Positions 44,101 through 56,516 of a stretch of DNA of 64,000 nt are shown one piece after another (the first letter of the stretch is position 1; the number at the start of each line of letters is the position of its first letter). Location of the stretch: contig CM056568.1 of the NCBI GenBank assembly GCA_029721515.1, positions 1 to 64,000 on the forward strand. The letters run 5' to 3'. Position numbers and translations under genes: made by a program. The DNA comes from Synanceia verrucosa. Its lineage: Eukaryota > Chordata > Actinopteri > Perciformes > Synanceiidae. The notes beneath the pieces were generated by a model. It was not told where the DNA came from. It searched no databases and saw only the letters and a list, made by a program, of their open reading frames with translations.

Positions 44101-47100
44101 TCATTATATTGTGTTGAATCATGATCTTTCTACTCAAATCTAACAAAAATAAGCAATATTTTGTGGAAAAATGCTTTTGAATGAAGACTAGAGGTAAATC
44201 AGCTTTCCCATGCGTAAATCATGCTGAAACTGCCCCAAACGCCTTTTCTCGCCTTGAAAAGCCCAAAAACACACAGAAAACAAATACATTGTGAATTTAC
44301 AGAACATAACCAAAACTCATTATATCGTGTTGAATCATGATCTTTCTAATCACATCTAACAAGAATAAGCAATATTTTGTGGAAAAAATGCTTCAAATTG
44401 AAGAAAACAGGTAAATCAGCTTTCCCATGCGTAAATCATGCTGAAACTGCCCCAAACGCCTTTTCTCGCCTTGAAAAGCCCAGAAAGACACAGAAAACAG
44501 ATACATTGTGAATTTACAGAACATAACCAAAACTCATTATATCGTGTTGAGTCATGATCTTTCCAATCAAATCTAACAAGAATAAGCAATATTTTGTGGA
44601 AAAAATGCTTCAAATTGAAGATAACAGGTAAATCAGCTTTCCCATGCTTAAATCATCGTGAAATGCCCCAAACGCCTTTTCTCGCCTTGAAAAGCCCAAA
44701 AAGACACAGAAAACAGATACATTGTGAATCTACAGAACATAACCAAAACTCATTATATCAGGTTGAAACATCATGTTTCGACTCAATTCTAACAAGAATA
44801 AGCAGTATTTTGTGGAAAAATTGCTTCAAATTGAAGAAAACAGGTAAATCAGCTTTCCCATGCGTAAATCATGCTGAAACTGCCCCAAACGCCTTTTCTC
44901 GCCTTGAAAAGCCCAAAAAGACACAGAAAACAGATACATTGTGAATCTACAGAACATAACCAAAACTCATTATATCGTGTTGAATCATGATCTTTCTACT
45001 CAAATCTAACAAGAAAAAGCAATATTTTGTAGAAAAAATGCTTCTGAATGGACAAGAGAGGTAAATCAGCTTTCCCATGCGTAAATCATGCTGAAACTGC
45101 CCCAAACGCCTTTTCTCGCCTTGAAAAGCCCAAAAAGACACAGAAAACAGATACATTGTGAATTTACAGAACATAACCAAAACTCATTATATCGTGTTGA
45201 ATCATGATCTTTCCAATCAAATCTAACAAGAATAAGCAATATTTTGTGGAAAAAATGCTTCAAATTGAAGATAACAGGTAAATCAGCTTTCCCATGCTTA
45301 AATCATCCTGAAATGCCCCAAACGCCTTTTCTCGCCTTGAAAAGCCCAAAAAGACACAGAAAACAGATACATTGTGAATTTACAGAACATAACCAAAACT
45401 CATTATATCGTGTTGAATCATGATCTTTCTACTCAAATCTAACAAGAATAAGCAATATTTTGTGAAAAAATTTCTTCTGAATGGACAAGAGAGGTAAATC
45501 AGCTTTCCCATGCGTAAATCATGCTGAAACTGCCCCAAACGCCTTTTCTCGCCTTGAAAAGCCCAAAAAGACACAGAAAACAGATACATTGTGAATCTAC
45601 AGAACATAACCAAAACTCATTATATCGTGTTGAATCATGCTCTTTCTACTCAAATCTAACAAGAATAAGCAATATTTTGTGGAAAAATTTCTTCTGAATG
45701 GACACGAGAGGTAAATCAGCTTTCCCATGCGTAAATCATGCTGAAACTGCCCCAAACGCCTTTTCTCGCCTTGAAAAGCCCAAAAAGACACAGAAAACAA
45801 ATACATTGTGAATTTACAGAACATAACCAAAACTCATTATATCGTGTTGAATCATGATCTTTCTTATCACATCTAACAAGAATAAGCAATATTTTGTGGA
45901 AAAAATGCTTCAAATTGAAGAAAACAGGTAAATCAGCTTTCCCATGCGTAAATCATGCTGAAACTGCCCCAAACGTCTTTTCTCGCCTTGAAAAGACCAA
46001 AAAGACACAGAAAACAGATATATTGTGAATCTACAGAAGATAACCAAAACTCATTATATCGGGTTGAAACATCAGGTTTCGACTCAATTCTAACAAGAAT
46101 AAGCAATATTTTGTGGAAAAAATGCTTCAAATTGAAGAAAACAGGTAAATCACCTTTCCCATGCTTAAATCATCCTGAAATGCCCCAAACGCCTTTTCTC
46201 GCCTTGAAAAGCGCAAAAAGACACAGAAAACAGACACTTTGTGAATCTACAGAACATAACCAAAACTCATTATGTCGGGTTGAAACATGATTTTTCGACT
46301 CAATTCTAACAAGAATAAGCAGTATTTTGTGGAAAAATTGCTTCAAATTGAAGAAAACAGGTAAATCAGCTTTCCCATGCGTAAATCATGCTGAAACTGC
46401 CCCAAACGCCTTTTCTCGCCTTGAAAAGCCCAAAAAGACACAGAAAACAGATACATTGTGAATCTACAGAACATAACCAAAACTCATTATATCGGGTTGA
46501 AACATCAGGTTTCGACTCAATTCTAACAAGAATAAGCAGTATTTTGTGGAAAAATTGCTTCAAATTGTACAAAACAGGTAAATCAGCTTTCCCATGCGTA
46601 AATCATGCTGAAACTGCCCCAAACGCCTTTTCTCGCCTTGAAAAGCCCAAAAAGACACAGAAAACAGATACATTGTGAATTTACAGAACATAACCAAAAC
46701 TCATTATATCGTGTTGAATCATGATCTTTCCAATCAAATCTAACAAGAATAAGCAATATTTTGTGGAAAAAATGCTTCAAATTGAAGATAACAGGTAAAT
46801 CAGCTTTCCCATGCTTAAATCATCCTGAAATGCCCCAAACGCCTTTTCTCGCCTTGAAAAGCCCCAATAGACACAGAAAACAAATACATTGTGAATCTAC
46901 AGAACATAACCAAAACTCATTATATCGTGTTGAATCATGCTCTTTCTACTCAAATCTAACAAGAATAAGCAATATTTTGTGGAAAAATTTCTTCTGAATG
47001 GACACGAGAGGTAAATCAGCTTTCCCATGCGTAAATCATGCTGAAACTGCCCCAAACGCCTTTTCTCGCCTTGAAAAGCCCAAAAAGACACAGAAAACAG

Positions 47101-50100
47101 ATACATTGTGAATCTACAGAACATAACCAAAACTCATTATATCAGGTTGAAACATCATGTTTCGACTCAATTCTAACAAGAATAAGCAGTATTTTGTGGA
47201 AAAATTGCTTCAAATTGAAGAAAACAGGTAAATCAGCTTTCCCATGCGTAAATCATGCTGAAACTGCCCCAAACGCCTTTTCTCGCCTTGAAATGCCCAA
47301 AAAGACACAGAAAACAAATACATTGTGAATCTACAGAACATAACCAAAACTCATTATATCGTGTTGAATCATGATCTTTCCAATCAAATCTAACAAGAAT
47401 AGGCAATATTTTGTGGAAAGAATGCTTCAAATTGAAGATAACAGGTAAATCAGCTTTCCCATGCGTAAATCATGCTGAAACTGCCCCAAACGCCTTTACT
47501 CGCCTTGAAAAGCCCAAAAAGACACAGAAAACAGATACATTGTGAATTTACAGAACATAACCAAAACTCATTATATCGTGTTGAATCATGATCTTTCTAC
47601 TCAAATCTAACAAGAATAAGCAATATTTTGTGGAAAAATTTCTTCGGAAGGGACACGAGAGGTAAATCAGCTTTCCCATGCTTAAATCATGCTGAAACTG
47701 CCCCAAACGCCTTTTCTCGCCTTGAAAAGCCCAAAAAGACACAGAAAACAGATACATTGTGAATCTACAGAACATAACCAAAACTCATAATATCGGGTTG
47801 AAACATCATGTTTCGACTCAATTCTAACAAGAATAAGCAGTATTTTGTGGAAAAATTGCTTCAAATTGAAGAAAACAGGTAAATCAGCTTTCCCATGCGT
47901 AAATCATGCTGAAACTGCCCCAAACGCCTTTTCTCGCCTTGAAAAGCCCAAAAAGACACAGAAAACAGATACATTGTGAATCCAAAGAACATAACCAAAA
48001 CTCATTATATCGTGTTGAATCATGTTCTTTCTACTCAAATCTAACAAGAATAAGCAATATTTTGTGGAAAAATTGCTTCTGAATGGACAAGAGAGGTAAA
48101 TCAGCTTTCCCATGCGTAAATCATGCTGAAACTGCCCCAAACGCCTTTTCTCGCCTTGAAAAGACCAAAAAGACACAGAAAACAGATATATTGTGAATCT
48201 ACAGAAGATAACCAAAACTCATTATATCGGGTTGAAACATCAGGTTTCGACTCAATTCTAACAAGAATAAGCAATATTTTGTGGAAAAAATGCTTCAAAT
48301 TGAAGAAAACAGGTAAATCACCTTTCCCATGCTTAAATCATCCTGAAATGCCCCAAACGCCTTTTCTCGCCTTGAAAAGCGCAAAAAGACACAGAAAACA
48401 GACACATTGTGAATTTACAGAACATAACCAAAACTCATTATATCGTGTTGAATCATGATCTTTCTACTCAAATCTAACAAGAATAAGCAATATTTTGTGG
48501 AAAAAATTGCTTCTGAATGGACAAGAGAGGTAAATCAGCCTTCCCATGCGTAAATCATGCTGAAACTGCCCCAAACGCCTTTTCTCGCCTTGAAAAGCCC
48601 AAAAAGACACAGAAAACAGATACATTGTGAATCTACAGAACATAACCAAAACTCATTATATCGGGTTGAAACATCATTTTTCGACTCAATTCTAACAAGA
48701 ATAAGCAGTATTTTGTGGAAAAATTGCTTCAAATTGAAGATAACAGGTAAATCAGCTTTCCCATGCGTAAATCATGCTGAAACTGCCCCAAACGCCTTTT
48801 CTCGCCTTGAAAAGCCCAAAAAGACACAGAAAACAGATACATTGTGAATTTACAGAACATAACCAAAACTCATTATATCGTGTTGAATCATGCTCTTTCT
48901 ACTCAAATCTAACAAGAATAAGCAATATTTTGTGAAAAAATTTCTTCTGAATGGACACGAGAGGTAAATCAGCTTTCCCATGCGTAAATCATGCTGAAAC
49001 TGCCCCAAACGCCTTTTCTCGCCTTGAAAAGCCCAAAAAGACACAGAAAACAGATACATTGTGAATTTACAGAACATAACCAAAACTCATTATATCGTGT
49101 TGAATCATGATCTTTCTAATCACATCTAACAAGAATAAGCAATATTTTGTGGAAAAAATGCTTCAAATTGAAGAAAACAGGTAAATCAGCTTTCCCATGC
49201 GTAAATCATGCTGAAACTGCCCCAAACGCCTTTTCTCGCCTTGAAAAGCCCCAATAGACACAGAAAACAAATACATTGTGAATCTACAGAACATAACCAA
49301 AACTCATTATATCGTGTTGAATCATGCTCTTTCTACTCAAATCTAACAAGAATAAGCAATATTTTGTGAAAAAATTTCTTCTGAATGGACACGAGAGGTA
49401 AATCAGCTTTCCCATGCGTAAATCATGCTGAAACTGCCCCAAACGCCTTTTCTCGCCTTGAAAAGCCCAAAAAGACACAGAAAACAGATACATTGTGAAT
49501 TTACAGAACATAACCAAAACTCATTATATCGTGTTGAATCATGATCTTTCTACTCAAATCTAACAAGAATAAGCAATATTTTGTGGAAAAAATTGCTTCT
49601 GAATGGACAAGAGAGGTAAATCAGCCTTCCCATGCGTAAATCATGCTGAAACTGCCCCAAACGCCTTTTCTCGCCTTGAAAAGCCCAAAAAGACACAGAA
49701 AACAGATACATTGTGAATCTACAGAACATAACCAAAACTCATTATATCGGGTTGAAACATCATTTTTCGACTCAATTCTAACAAGAATAAGCAGTATTTT
49801 GTGGAAAAATTGCTTCAAATTGAAGATAACAGGTAAATCAGCTTTCCCATGCGTAAATCATGCTGAAACTGCCCCAAACGCCTTTTCTCGCCTTGAAAAG
49901 CCCCAATAGACACAGAAAACAAATACATTGTGAATCTACAGAACATAACCAAAACTCATTATATCGTGTTGAATCATGATCTTTCTACTCAAATCTAACA
50001 AGAATAAGCAATATTTTGTGGAAAAAATGCTTCTGAATGGACAAGAGAGGTAAATCAGCTTTCCCATCCGTAAATCATGCTGAAACTGCCCCAAACGCCT

Positions 50101-53100
50101 TTTCTCGCCTTGAAAAGCCCAAAAAGACACAGAAAACAGATACATTGTGAATCTACAGAACATAACCAAAACTCATTGTATCAGGTTGAAACATCATGTT
50201 TCGACTCAATTCTAACAAGAATAAGCAGTATTTTGTGGAACAATTGCTTCAAATTGAAGATAACAGGTAAATCAGCTTTCCCATGCGTAAATCATGCTGA
50301 AACTGCCCCAAACGCCTTTTCTCGCCTTGAAAAGCCCCAATAGACACAGAAAACAAATACATTGTGAATCTACAGAACATAACCAAAACTCATTATATCG
50401 TGTTGAATCATGCTCTTTCTACTCAAAACTAACAAGAATAAGCAATATTTTGTGAAAAAATTTCTTCTGAATGGACACGAGAGGTAAATCAGCTTTCCCA
50501 TGCGTAAATCATGCTGAAACTGCCCCAAACGCCTTTTCTCGCCTTGAAAAGCCCAAAAAGACACAGAAAACAGATACATTGTGAATCTACAGAACATAAC
50601 CAAAACTCATTATATCGGGTTGAAACATCATTTTTCGACTCAATTCTAACAAGAATAAGCAGTATTTTGTGGAAAAATTGCTTCAAATTGAAGATAACAG
50701 GTAAATCAGCTTTCCCATGCGTAAATCATGCTGAAACTGCCCCAAACGCCTTTTCTCGCCTTGAAAAGCCCAAAAAGACACAGAAAACAGATACATTGTG
50801 AATCTACAGAACATAACCAAAACTCATTATATAGTGTTGAAACATGATCTTTCTACTCAAATCTAACAAGAAAAAGCAATATTTTTTAGAAAAAATGCTT
50901 CTGAATGGACAAGAGAGGTAAATCAGCTTTCCCATGGGTAAATCATGCTGAAACTGCCCCAAACGCCTTTTCTCGCCTTGAAAAGCCCAAAAAGACACAG
51001 AAAACAGATACATTGTGAATCTACAGAACATAACCAAAACTCATTATATCGGGTTGAAACATCATGTTTCGACTCAATTCTAACAAGAATAAGCAGTATT
51101 TTGTGGAACAATTGCTTCAAATTGAAGAAAACAGGTAAATCAGCTTTCCCATGGGTAAATCATGCTGAAACTGCCCCAAACGCCGTTTCTCGCCTTGAAA
51201 AGCGCAAAAAGACACAGAAAACAGACACTTTGTGAATCTACAGAACATAACCAAAACTCATTATATCGTGTTGAATCATCATGTCTCGACTCAATTCTAA
51301 CAAGAATAAGCAGTATATTGTGGAAAAATTGCTTCAAATTGAAGAAAACAGGTAAATCAGCTTTCCCATGCGTAAATCATGCTGAAACTGCCCCAAACGC
51401 CTTTTCTCGCCTTGAAAAGACCAAAAAGACACAGAAAACAGATACATTGTGAATCTACAGAACATAACCAAAACTCATTATATCGTGTTGAATCATGCTC
51501 TTTCTACTCAAATCTAACAAGAATAAGCAATATTTTGTGAAAAAATTTCTTCTGAATGGACACGAGAGGTAAATCAGCTTTCCCATGCGTAAATCATGCT
51601 GAAACTGCCCCAAACGCCTTTTCTCGCCTTGAAAAGCCCAAAAAGACACAGAAAACAGATACATTGTGAATTTACAGAACATAACCAAAACTCATTATAT
51701 CGTGTTGAATCATGATCTTTCTAATCACATCTAACAAGAATAAGCAATATTTTGTGGAAAAAATGCTTCAAATTGAAGAAAACAGGTAAATCAGCTTTCC
51801 CATGCGTAAATCATGCTGAAACTGCCCCAAACGCCTTTTCTCGCCTTGAAAAGCCCCAATAGACACAGAAAACAAATACATTGTGAATCTACAGAACATA
51901 ACCAAAACTCATTATATCGTGTTGAATCATCATGTCTCGACTCAATTCTAACAAGAATAAGAAATATTTTGTGTAAAAATTTCTTCTTATTGTACAAGAG
52001 AGGTAAATCAGCTTTCCCATGCGTAAATCATGCTGAAACTGCCCCAAACGCCTTTTCTCGCCTTGAAAAGCCCAAAAAGACACAGAAAACAGATACATTG
52101 TGAATCTACAGAACATAACCAAAACTCATTATATCGGGTTGAAACATCATGTTTCGACTCAATTCTAACAAGAATAAGCAGTATTTTGTGGAAAAATTGT
52201 TTCAAATTGAAGATAACAGGTAAATCAGCTTTCCCATGCGTAAATCATGCTGAAACTGCCCCAAACGCCTTTTCTCGCCTTGAAAAGCCCCAATAGACAC
52301 AGAAAACAAATACATTGTGAATCTACAGAACATAACCAAAACTCATTATATCGTGTTGAATCATGATCTTTCTACTCAAATCTAACAAGAATAAGCAATA
52401 TTTTGTGGAAAAAATGCTTCTGAATGGACAAGAGAGGTAAATCAGCTTTCCCATCCGTAAATCATGCTGAAACTGCCCCAAACGCCTTTTCTCGCCTTGA
52501 AAAGCGCAAAAAGACACAGAAAACAGACACTTTGTGAATCTACAGAACATAACCAAAACTCATTATATCGTGTTGAATCATCATGTCTCGACTCAATTCT
52601 AACAAGAATAAGCAGTATATTGTGGAAAAATTGCTTCAAATTGAAGAAAACAGGTAAATCAGCTTTCCCATGCGTAAATCATGCTGAAACTGCCCCAAAC
52701 GCCTTTTCTCGCCTTGAAAAGCCCAAAAAGACACAGAAAACAGATACATTGTGAATCTACAGAACATAACCAAAACTCATTATATCGTGTTGAATCACAT
52801 GCTCTTTCTACTCAAATCTAACAAGAATAAGCAATATTTTGTGAAAAAATTTGTTCTGAATGGACACGAGAGGTAAATCAGCTTTCCCATGCGTAAATCA
52901 TGCTGAAACTGCCCCAAACGCCTTTTCTCGCCTTGAAAAGCCCAAAAAGACACAGAAAACAGATACATTGTGAATCTACAGAACATAACCAAAACTCATT
53001 ATATCGGGTTGAAACATCATGTTTCGACTCAATTCTAACAAGAATAAGCAGTATTTTGTGGAAAAATTGCTTCAAATTGAAGAAAACAGGTAAATCAGCT

Positions 53101-54019
53101 TTCCCATGCGTAAATCATGCTGAAACTGCCCCAAACGCCTTTTCTCGCCTTGAAAAGCCCAAAAAGACACAGAAAACAGATACATTGTGAATCTACAGAA
53201 CATAACCAAAACTCATTATATCGTGTTGAATCATGATCTTTCTACTCAAATCTAACAAGAATAAGCAATATTTTGTGAAAAAATTTCTTCTGAATGGACA
53301 AGAGAGGTAAATCAGCTTTCCCATGCGTAAATCATGCTGAAACTGCCCCAAACGCCTTTTCTCGCCTTGAAAAGCCCAAAAAGACACAGAAAACAGATAC
53401 ATTGTGAATTTACAGAACATATCCAAAACTCATTATATCGTGTTGAATCATGATCTTTCCAATCAAATCTAACAAGAATAAGCAATATTTTGTGGAAAAA
53501 ATGCTTCAAATTGAAGATAACAGGTAAATCAGCTTTCCCATGCTTAAATCATCCTGAAATGCCCCAAACGCCTTTTCTCGCCTTGAAAAGCCCAAAAAGA
53601 CACAGAAAACAGATACATTGTGAATCTACAGAACATAACCAAAACTCATTATATCAGGTTGAAACATCATGTTTCGACTCAATTCTAACAAGAATAAGCA
53701 GTATTTTGTGGAACAATTGCTTCAAATTGAAGAAAACAGGTAAATCAGCTTTCCCATGCGTAAATCATGCTGAAACTGCCCCAAACGCCTTTTCTCGCCT
53801 TGAAAAGCCCAAAAAGACACAGAAAACAGATACATTGTGAATCTACAGAACATAACCAAAACTCATTATATCGTGTTGAATCATGATCTTTCTACTCAAA
53901 TCTAACAAGAATAAGCAATATTTTGTGAAAAAATTTCTTCTGAATGGACAAGAGAGGTAAATCAGCTTTCCCATGCGTAAATCATGCTGAAACTGCCCCA
54001 AACGCCTTTTCTCGCCTTG
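41119..54019. repeat. 217-bp satellite array, about 59 monomers
   Basis: A monomer of 217 bp repeats head to tail from the LINE fragment to the assembly gap. About 130 bases, from AAATCAGCTTTCCCATGCG to ACCAAAACTCATTATATCG, are almost invariant, while the other roughly 85 bases come in two main versions. Version A has GTTTCGACTCAATTC and CTTCAAATTGAAG; version B has GATCTTTCTACTCAAATC and CTTCTGAATGGACAAGAG. From about 48,000 on, A and B mostly alternate, making a 434-bp dimer. A third version (GAATGAAGACTAGAGG) occurs at 41,580-44,190. The period is not a multiple of three and reading frames are short on both strands, so the array is not coding. Such arrays are typical of centromeric or pericentromeric satellites; that role is inferred. 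Confidence 0.95.
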
Positions 54020-54519
54020 NNNNNNNNNNNNNNNNNNNNNNNNNNNNNNNNNNNNNNNNNNNNNNNNNNNNNNNNNNNNNNNNNNNNNNNNNNNNNNNNN
54101 NNNNNNNNNNNNNNNNNNNNNNNNNNNNNNNNNNNNNNNNNNNNNNNNNNNNNNNNNNNNNNNNNNNNNNNNNNNNNNNNNNNNNNNNNNNNNNNNNNNN
54201 NNNNNNNNNNNNNNNNNNNNNNNNNNNNNNNNNNNNNNNNNNNNNNNNNNNNNNNNNNNNNNNNNNNNNNNNNNNNNNNNNNNNNNNNNNNNNNNNNNNN
54301 NNNNNNNNNNNNNNNNNNNNNNNNNNNNNNNNNNNNNNNNNNNNNNNNNNNNNNNNNNNNNNNNNNNNNNNNNNNNNNNNNNNNNNNNNNNNNNNNNNNN
54401 NNNNNNNNNNNNNNNNNNNNNNNNNNNNNNNNNNNNNNNNNNNNNNNNNNNNNNNNNNNNNNNNNNNNNNNNNNNNNNNNNNNNNNNNNNNNNNNNNNNN
54501 NNNNNNNNNNNNNNNNNNN
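54020..54519. other. Assembly gap, 500 N
   Basis: There are exactly 500 N, probably a fixed-size placeholder. Satellite lies on its left and unrelated sequence on its right, so the true array end and length are hidden. Confidence 0.98.
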
Positions 54520-55790
54520 CATTTGGCTCACGACAGATGTAGATGCTCATATTCCTCATTTTCAGTTCCTCATGAACAGTGGTTTCTGCAGTTCCTTTGA
54601 GATACAAAAACAGTAATTAAAAAAATGCATCTCATTTTAGATGTAATATAAGTTATTTGATTTAATTTATTTAATTAATTTTAATTTGCATATAAAAAAC
54701 CTGAATAGAACCACCAGAAATTAAAAAAAACAAAAAAAAAACAGTAACACTAAAATGTTTAATGCTTGTTTAAGGGAAGCATTTTTTGTTTGCATTTTTT
54801 AGGACAAACAGAAGACGTTGCTTTGTGGTGCTGTGCTAATCGGCTATCCTGGGGGTCCTGCCAATGAGCTGCATACTCCACCTCCACCTGACAACTGCTG
54901 GTTCAGTCAGTTCACATAAAAGTCAACCCAATTTAAGCTTGTACATTAGACTGACCCAAACCTGCTTTTAAACAATACTTACACAGTAGTCAGAGATTAG
55001 CTCCTGTCCACTCTCTCCCATGCACTCTATGAGGCATTTCAGAGTCACATCTCTCTTATTCATTGCAGAGGCACTTGGGTCCTATAGAATAATAATAAAT
55101 TAATTAATTTTGTTGCCAATTTTACTCCAAATCTGTGATACTACTATTCCTTTAGGGCATGATTACAGTCAGCTTTAACTTTTAAACCGCTTTTAACCCA
55201 CCTGTATCAGTTCCATCAACATGTTCTTGATGCGCTGACCAGTCACTCCGCCTTTTGCACTGAAGAGCTCCAGGAGCTTTGGAGTGTACCTGTCCAGCTG
55301 GGACATAAATGTTGATTCCAGTGGAACAGCAGTGCACCTTCGGAACTCTTCATTAATCTGTAAGACAGCAAATGATCGGGCAAAAAGTGAGTCCAGTGTG
55401 TCATGTCCAAGTCACAACGGAAACTTGGTCAGGAAAAAAAGAATGATAAATCATTTACCTGGAATGGTTCGAAAAGGGCAGGCCATCTTTCCTTAAATTT
55501 CAAAAAAAATCCTTTTCATTAGGAAATCCAGGTTTTTTACACAGGGGGCAGGTGAATGAAGGACTTACTTGAGGTGAGTTGAGGAATTTGACTTCTGAGT
55601 GGTATCTTGACAGATGAGAGCGTAGGGAACTCCAGCATTTAAAAGCGCATGGGCAACCTATATGAATGCAAGGCAAGGTATGGCTGTGTCCAAAGGTCCC
55701 ATGGTGCAGTCTGTAATGCTTTAAAATGTCACTCTTGGCTGGAACAACAGTGCTGCACAATTTACAGGGTCATCCCATCTGTCATTGGAG
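54520..55790 (-). pseudogene. SAMD3-like teleost zinc-finger gene, exons of a decayed copy
   Basis: Exons read on the - strand. 55,790-55,459 encodes a C2H2-like region (CKLCSTVVPAKSDILKHYRL and a second finger) and, in another frame, FKERWPALFEPFQ before a GTAAAT donor. 55,357-55,202 (52 codons, INEEFRRCTAVPLE...) has an ACAG acceptor and GTGGGT donor. 55,081-54,983 (33 codons) has a TATAG acceptor and GTAAGT donor. A fourth segment at about 54,607-54,520 (TTVHEELKMRNMSIYICREP) runs into the gap. This order matches, from memory, proteins annotated in teleosts as sterile-alpha-motif-domain-containing protein 3-like. The long middle part between the fingers and KERWPALF is missing, the first exon has two frame problems (near 55,505 and 55,765), and exon 4 is not in phase with exon 3. 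This suggests a pseudogene; the function of the family is unknown. Confidence 0.55.
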
Positions 55791-55994
55791 AGAGAGAAAA
55801 AATAAGTCATGGTTAATCTCTAACCTCTTGGATATATAAGCCTGATAAGAGTCCTTAATATCTTTTTTTTTTACACCCTAATATACTCATTTGTGAAAAT
55901 TATCCTGCTGAACAAGAGAAAAAACAAATGCTTTGTGAGACACACACAGCTTATTTTCTAAGGCAATATCCAAAGCATGATGTAAAAACCCAAC

Positions 55995-56014
55995 CAGGGG
56001 CGGTCTTTGTATTG
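55995..56014 (+). repeat. Left TIR of the hAT element
   Basis: The outermost bases are CAGGGGCGGTCTT, matching CAGTGGCGGACTT at the right end with two mismatches. Confidence 0.8.
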
Positions 56015-56516
56015 AGGCGTGGTTAGGCGGCCGCCTGGGGCCCCACAAAACTTCCCCCAAAATAGGGGCCCCCAGAGCAGTTGCTAACTCCCCATACAGC
56101 TGGTAGTCTATTTGGGGGCCCCTGGACAGTGAGCCCCATCCATTGTGTTAATAAATGATGATTTTGCATGTTTAAATAAGATGCAAAATCAACACAATAA
56201 AATACAGCGAAATACAGAAGCCGTGCACACCCCCTCCCTTTCGCCTTAAAATAGAATATTCCATCCATACCATGAGGGCGAGACGAGACAACTGTTCCAA
56301 AACATTCGCCACATTCAAAATGTGCACATCTGCGCAGCACAAACGCAGAGCAGAGAATTACAATGCATTCAGAATGCTTTGTGATCACACAGTGCTGCGC
56401 ACATATGCGCAGTGCGTGGCAACGCGAACATGCTGTTTCTGAAAGACGGAAGTGAAGTGTAGCCTACACGCAGAGTGGAGAAGCGAGTTGTTGTGGTGGG
56501 AGAGTTATTAAGTGAA

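Noticed and set aside
41119..54019. Dozens of 60-116-codon frames repeated along the array
   Set aside because: They recur with the 217-bp monomer, which is not a multiple of three, and occur on both strands. They are by-products of the satellite.
41119..54019. CRISPR-like array
   Set aside because: Repeats are head to tail without unique spacers, and the genome is eukaryotic.
53843..54616. Long frames of 189-254 codons across the gap
   Set aside because: They consist mostly of N and only appear open because the gap has no stop codons.
54793..54920. Possible + strand exon reading DKQKTLLCGAVLIGYPGG
   Set aside because: It has an AG before it but no donor that continues a frame, and neighbouring exons are on the other strand.
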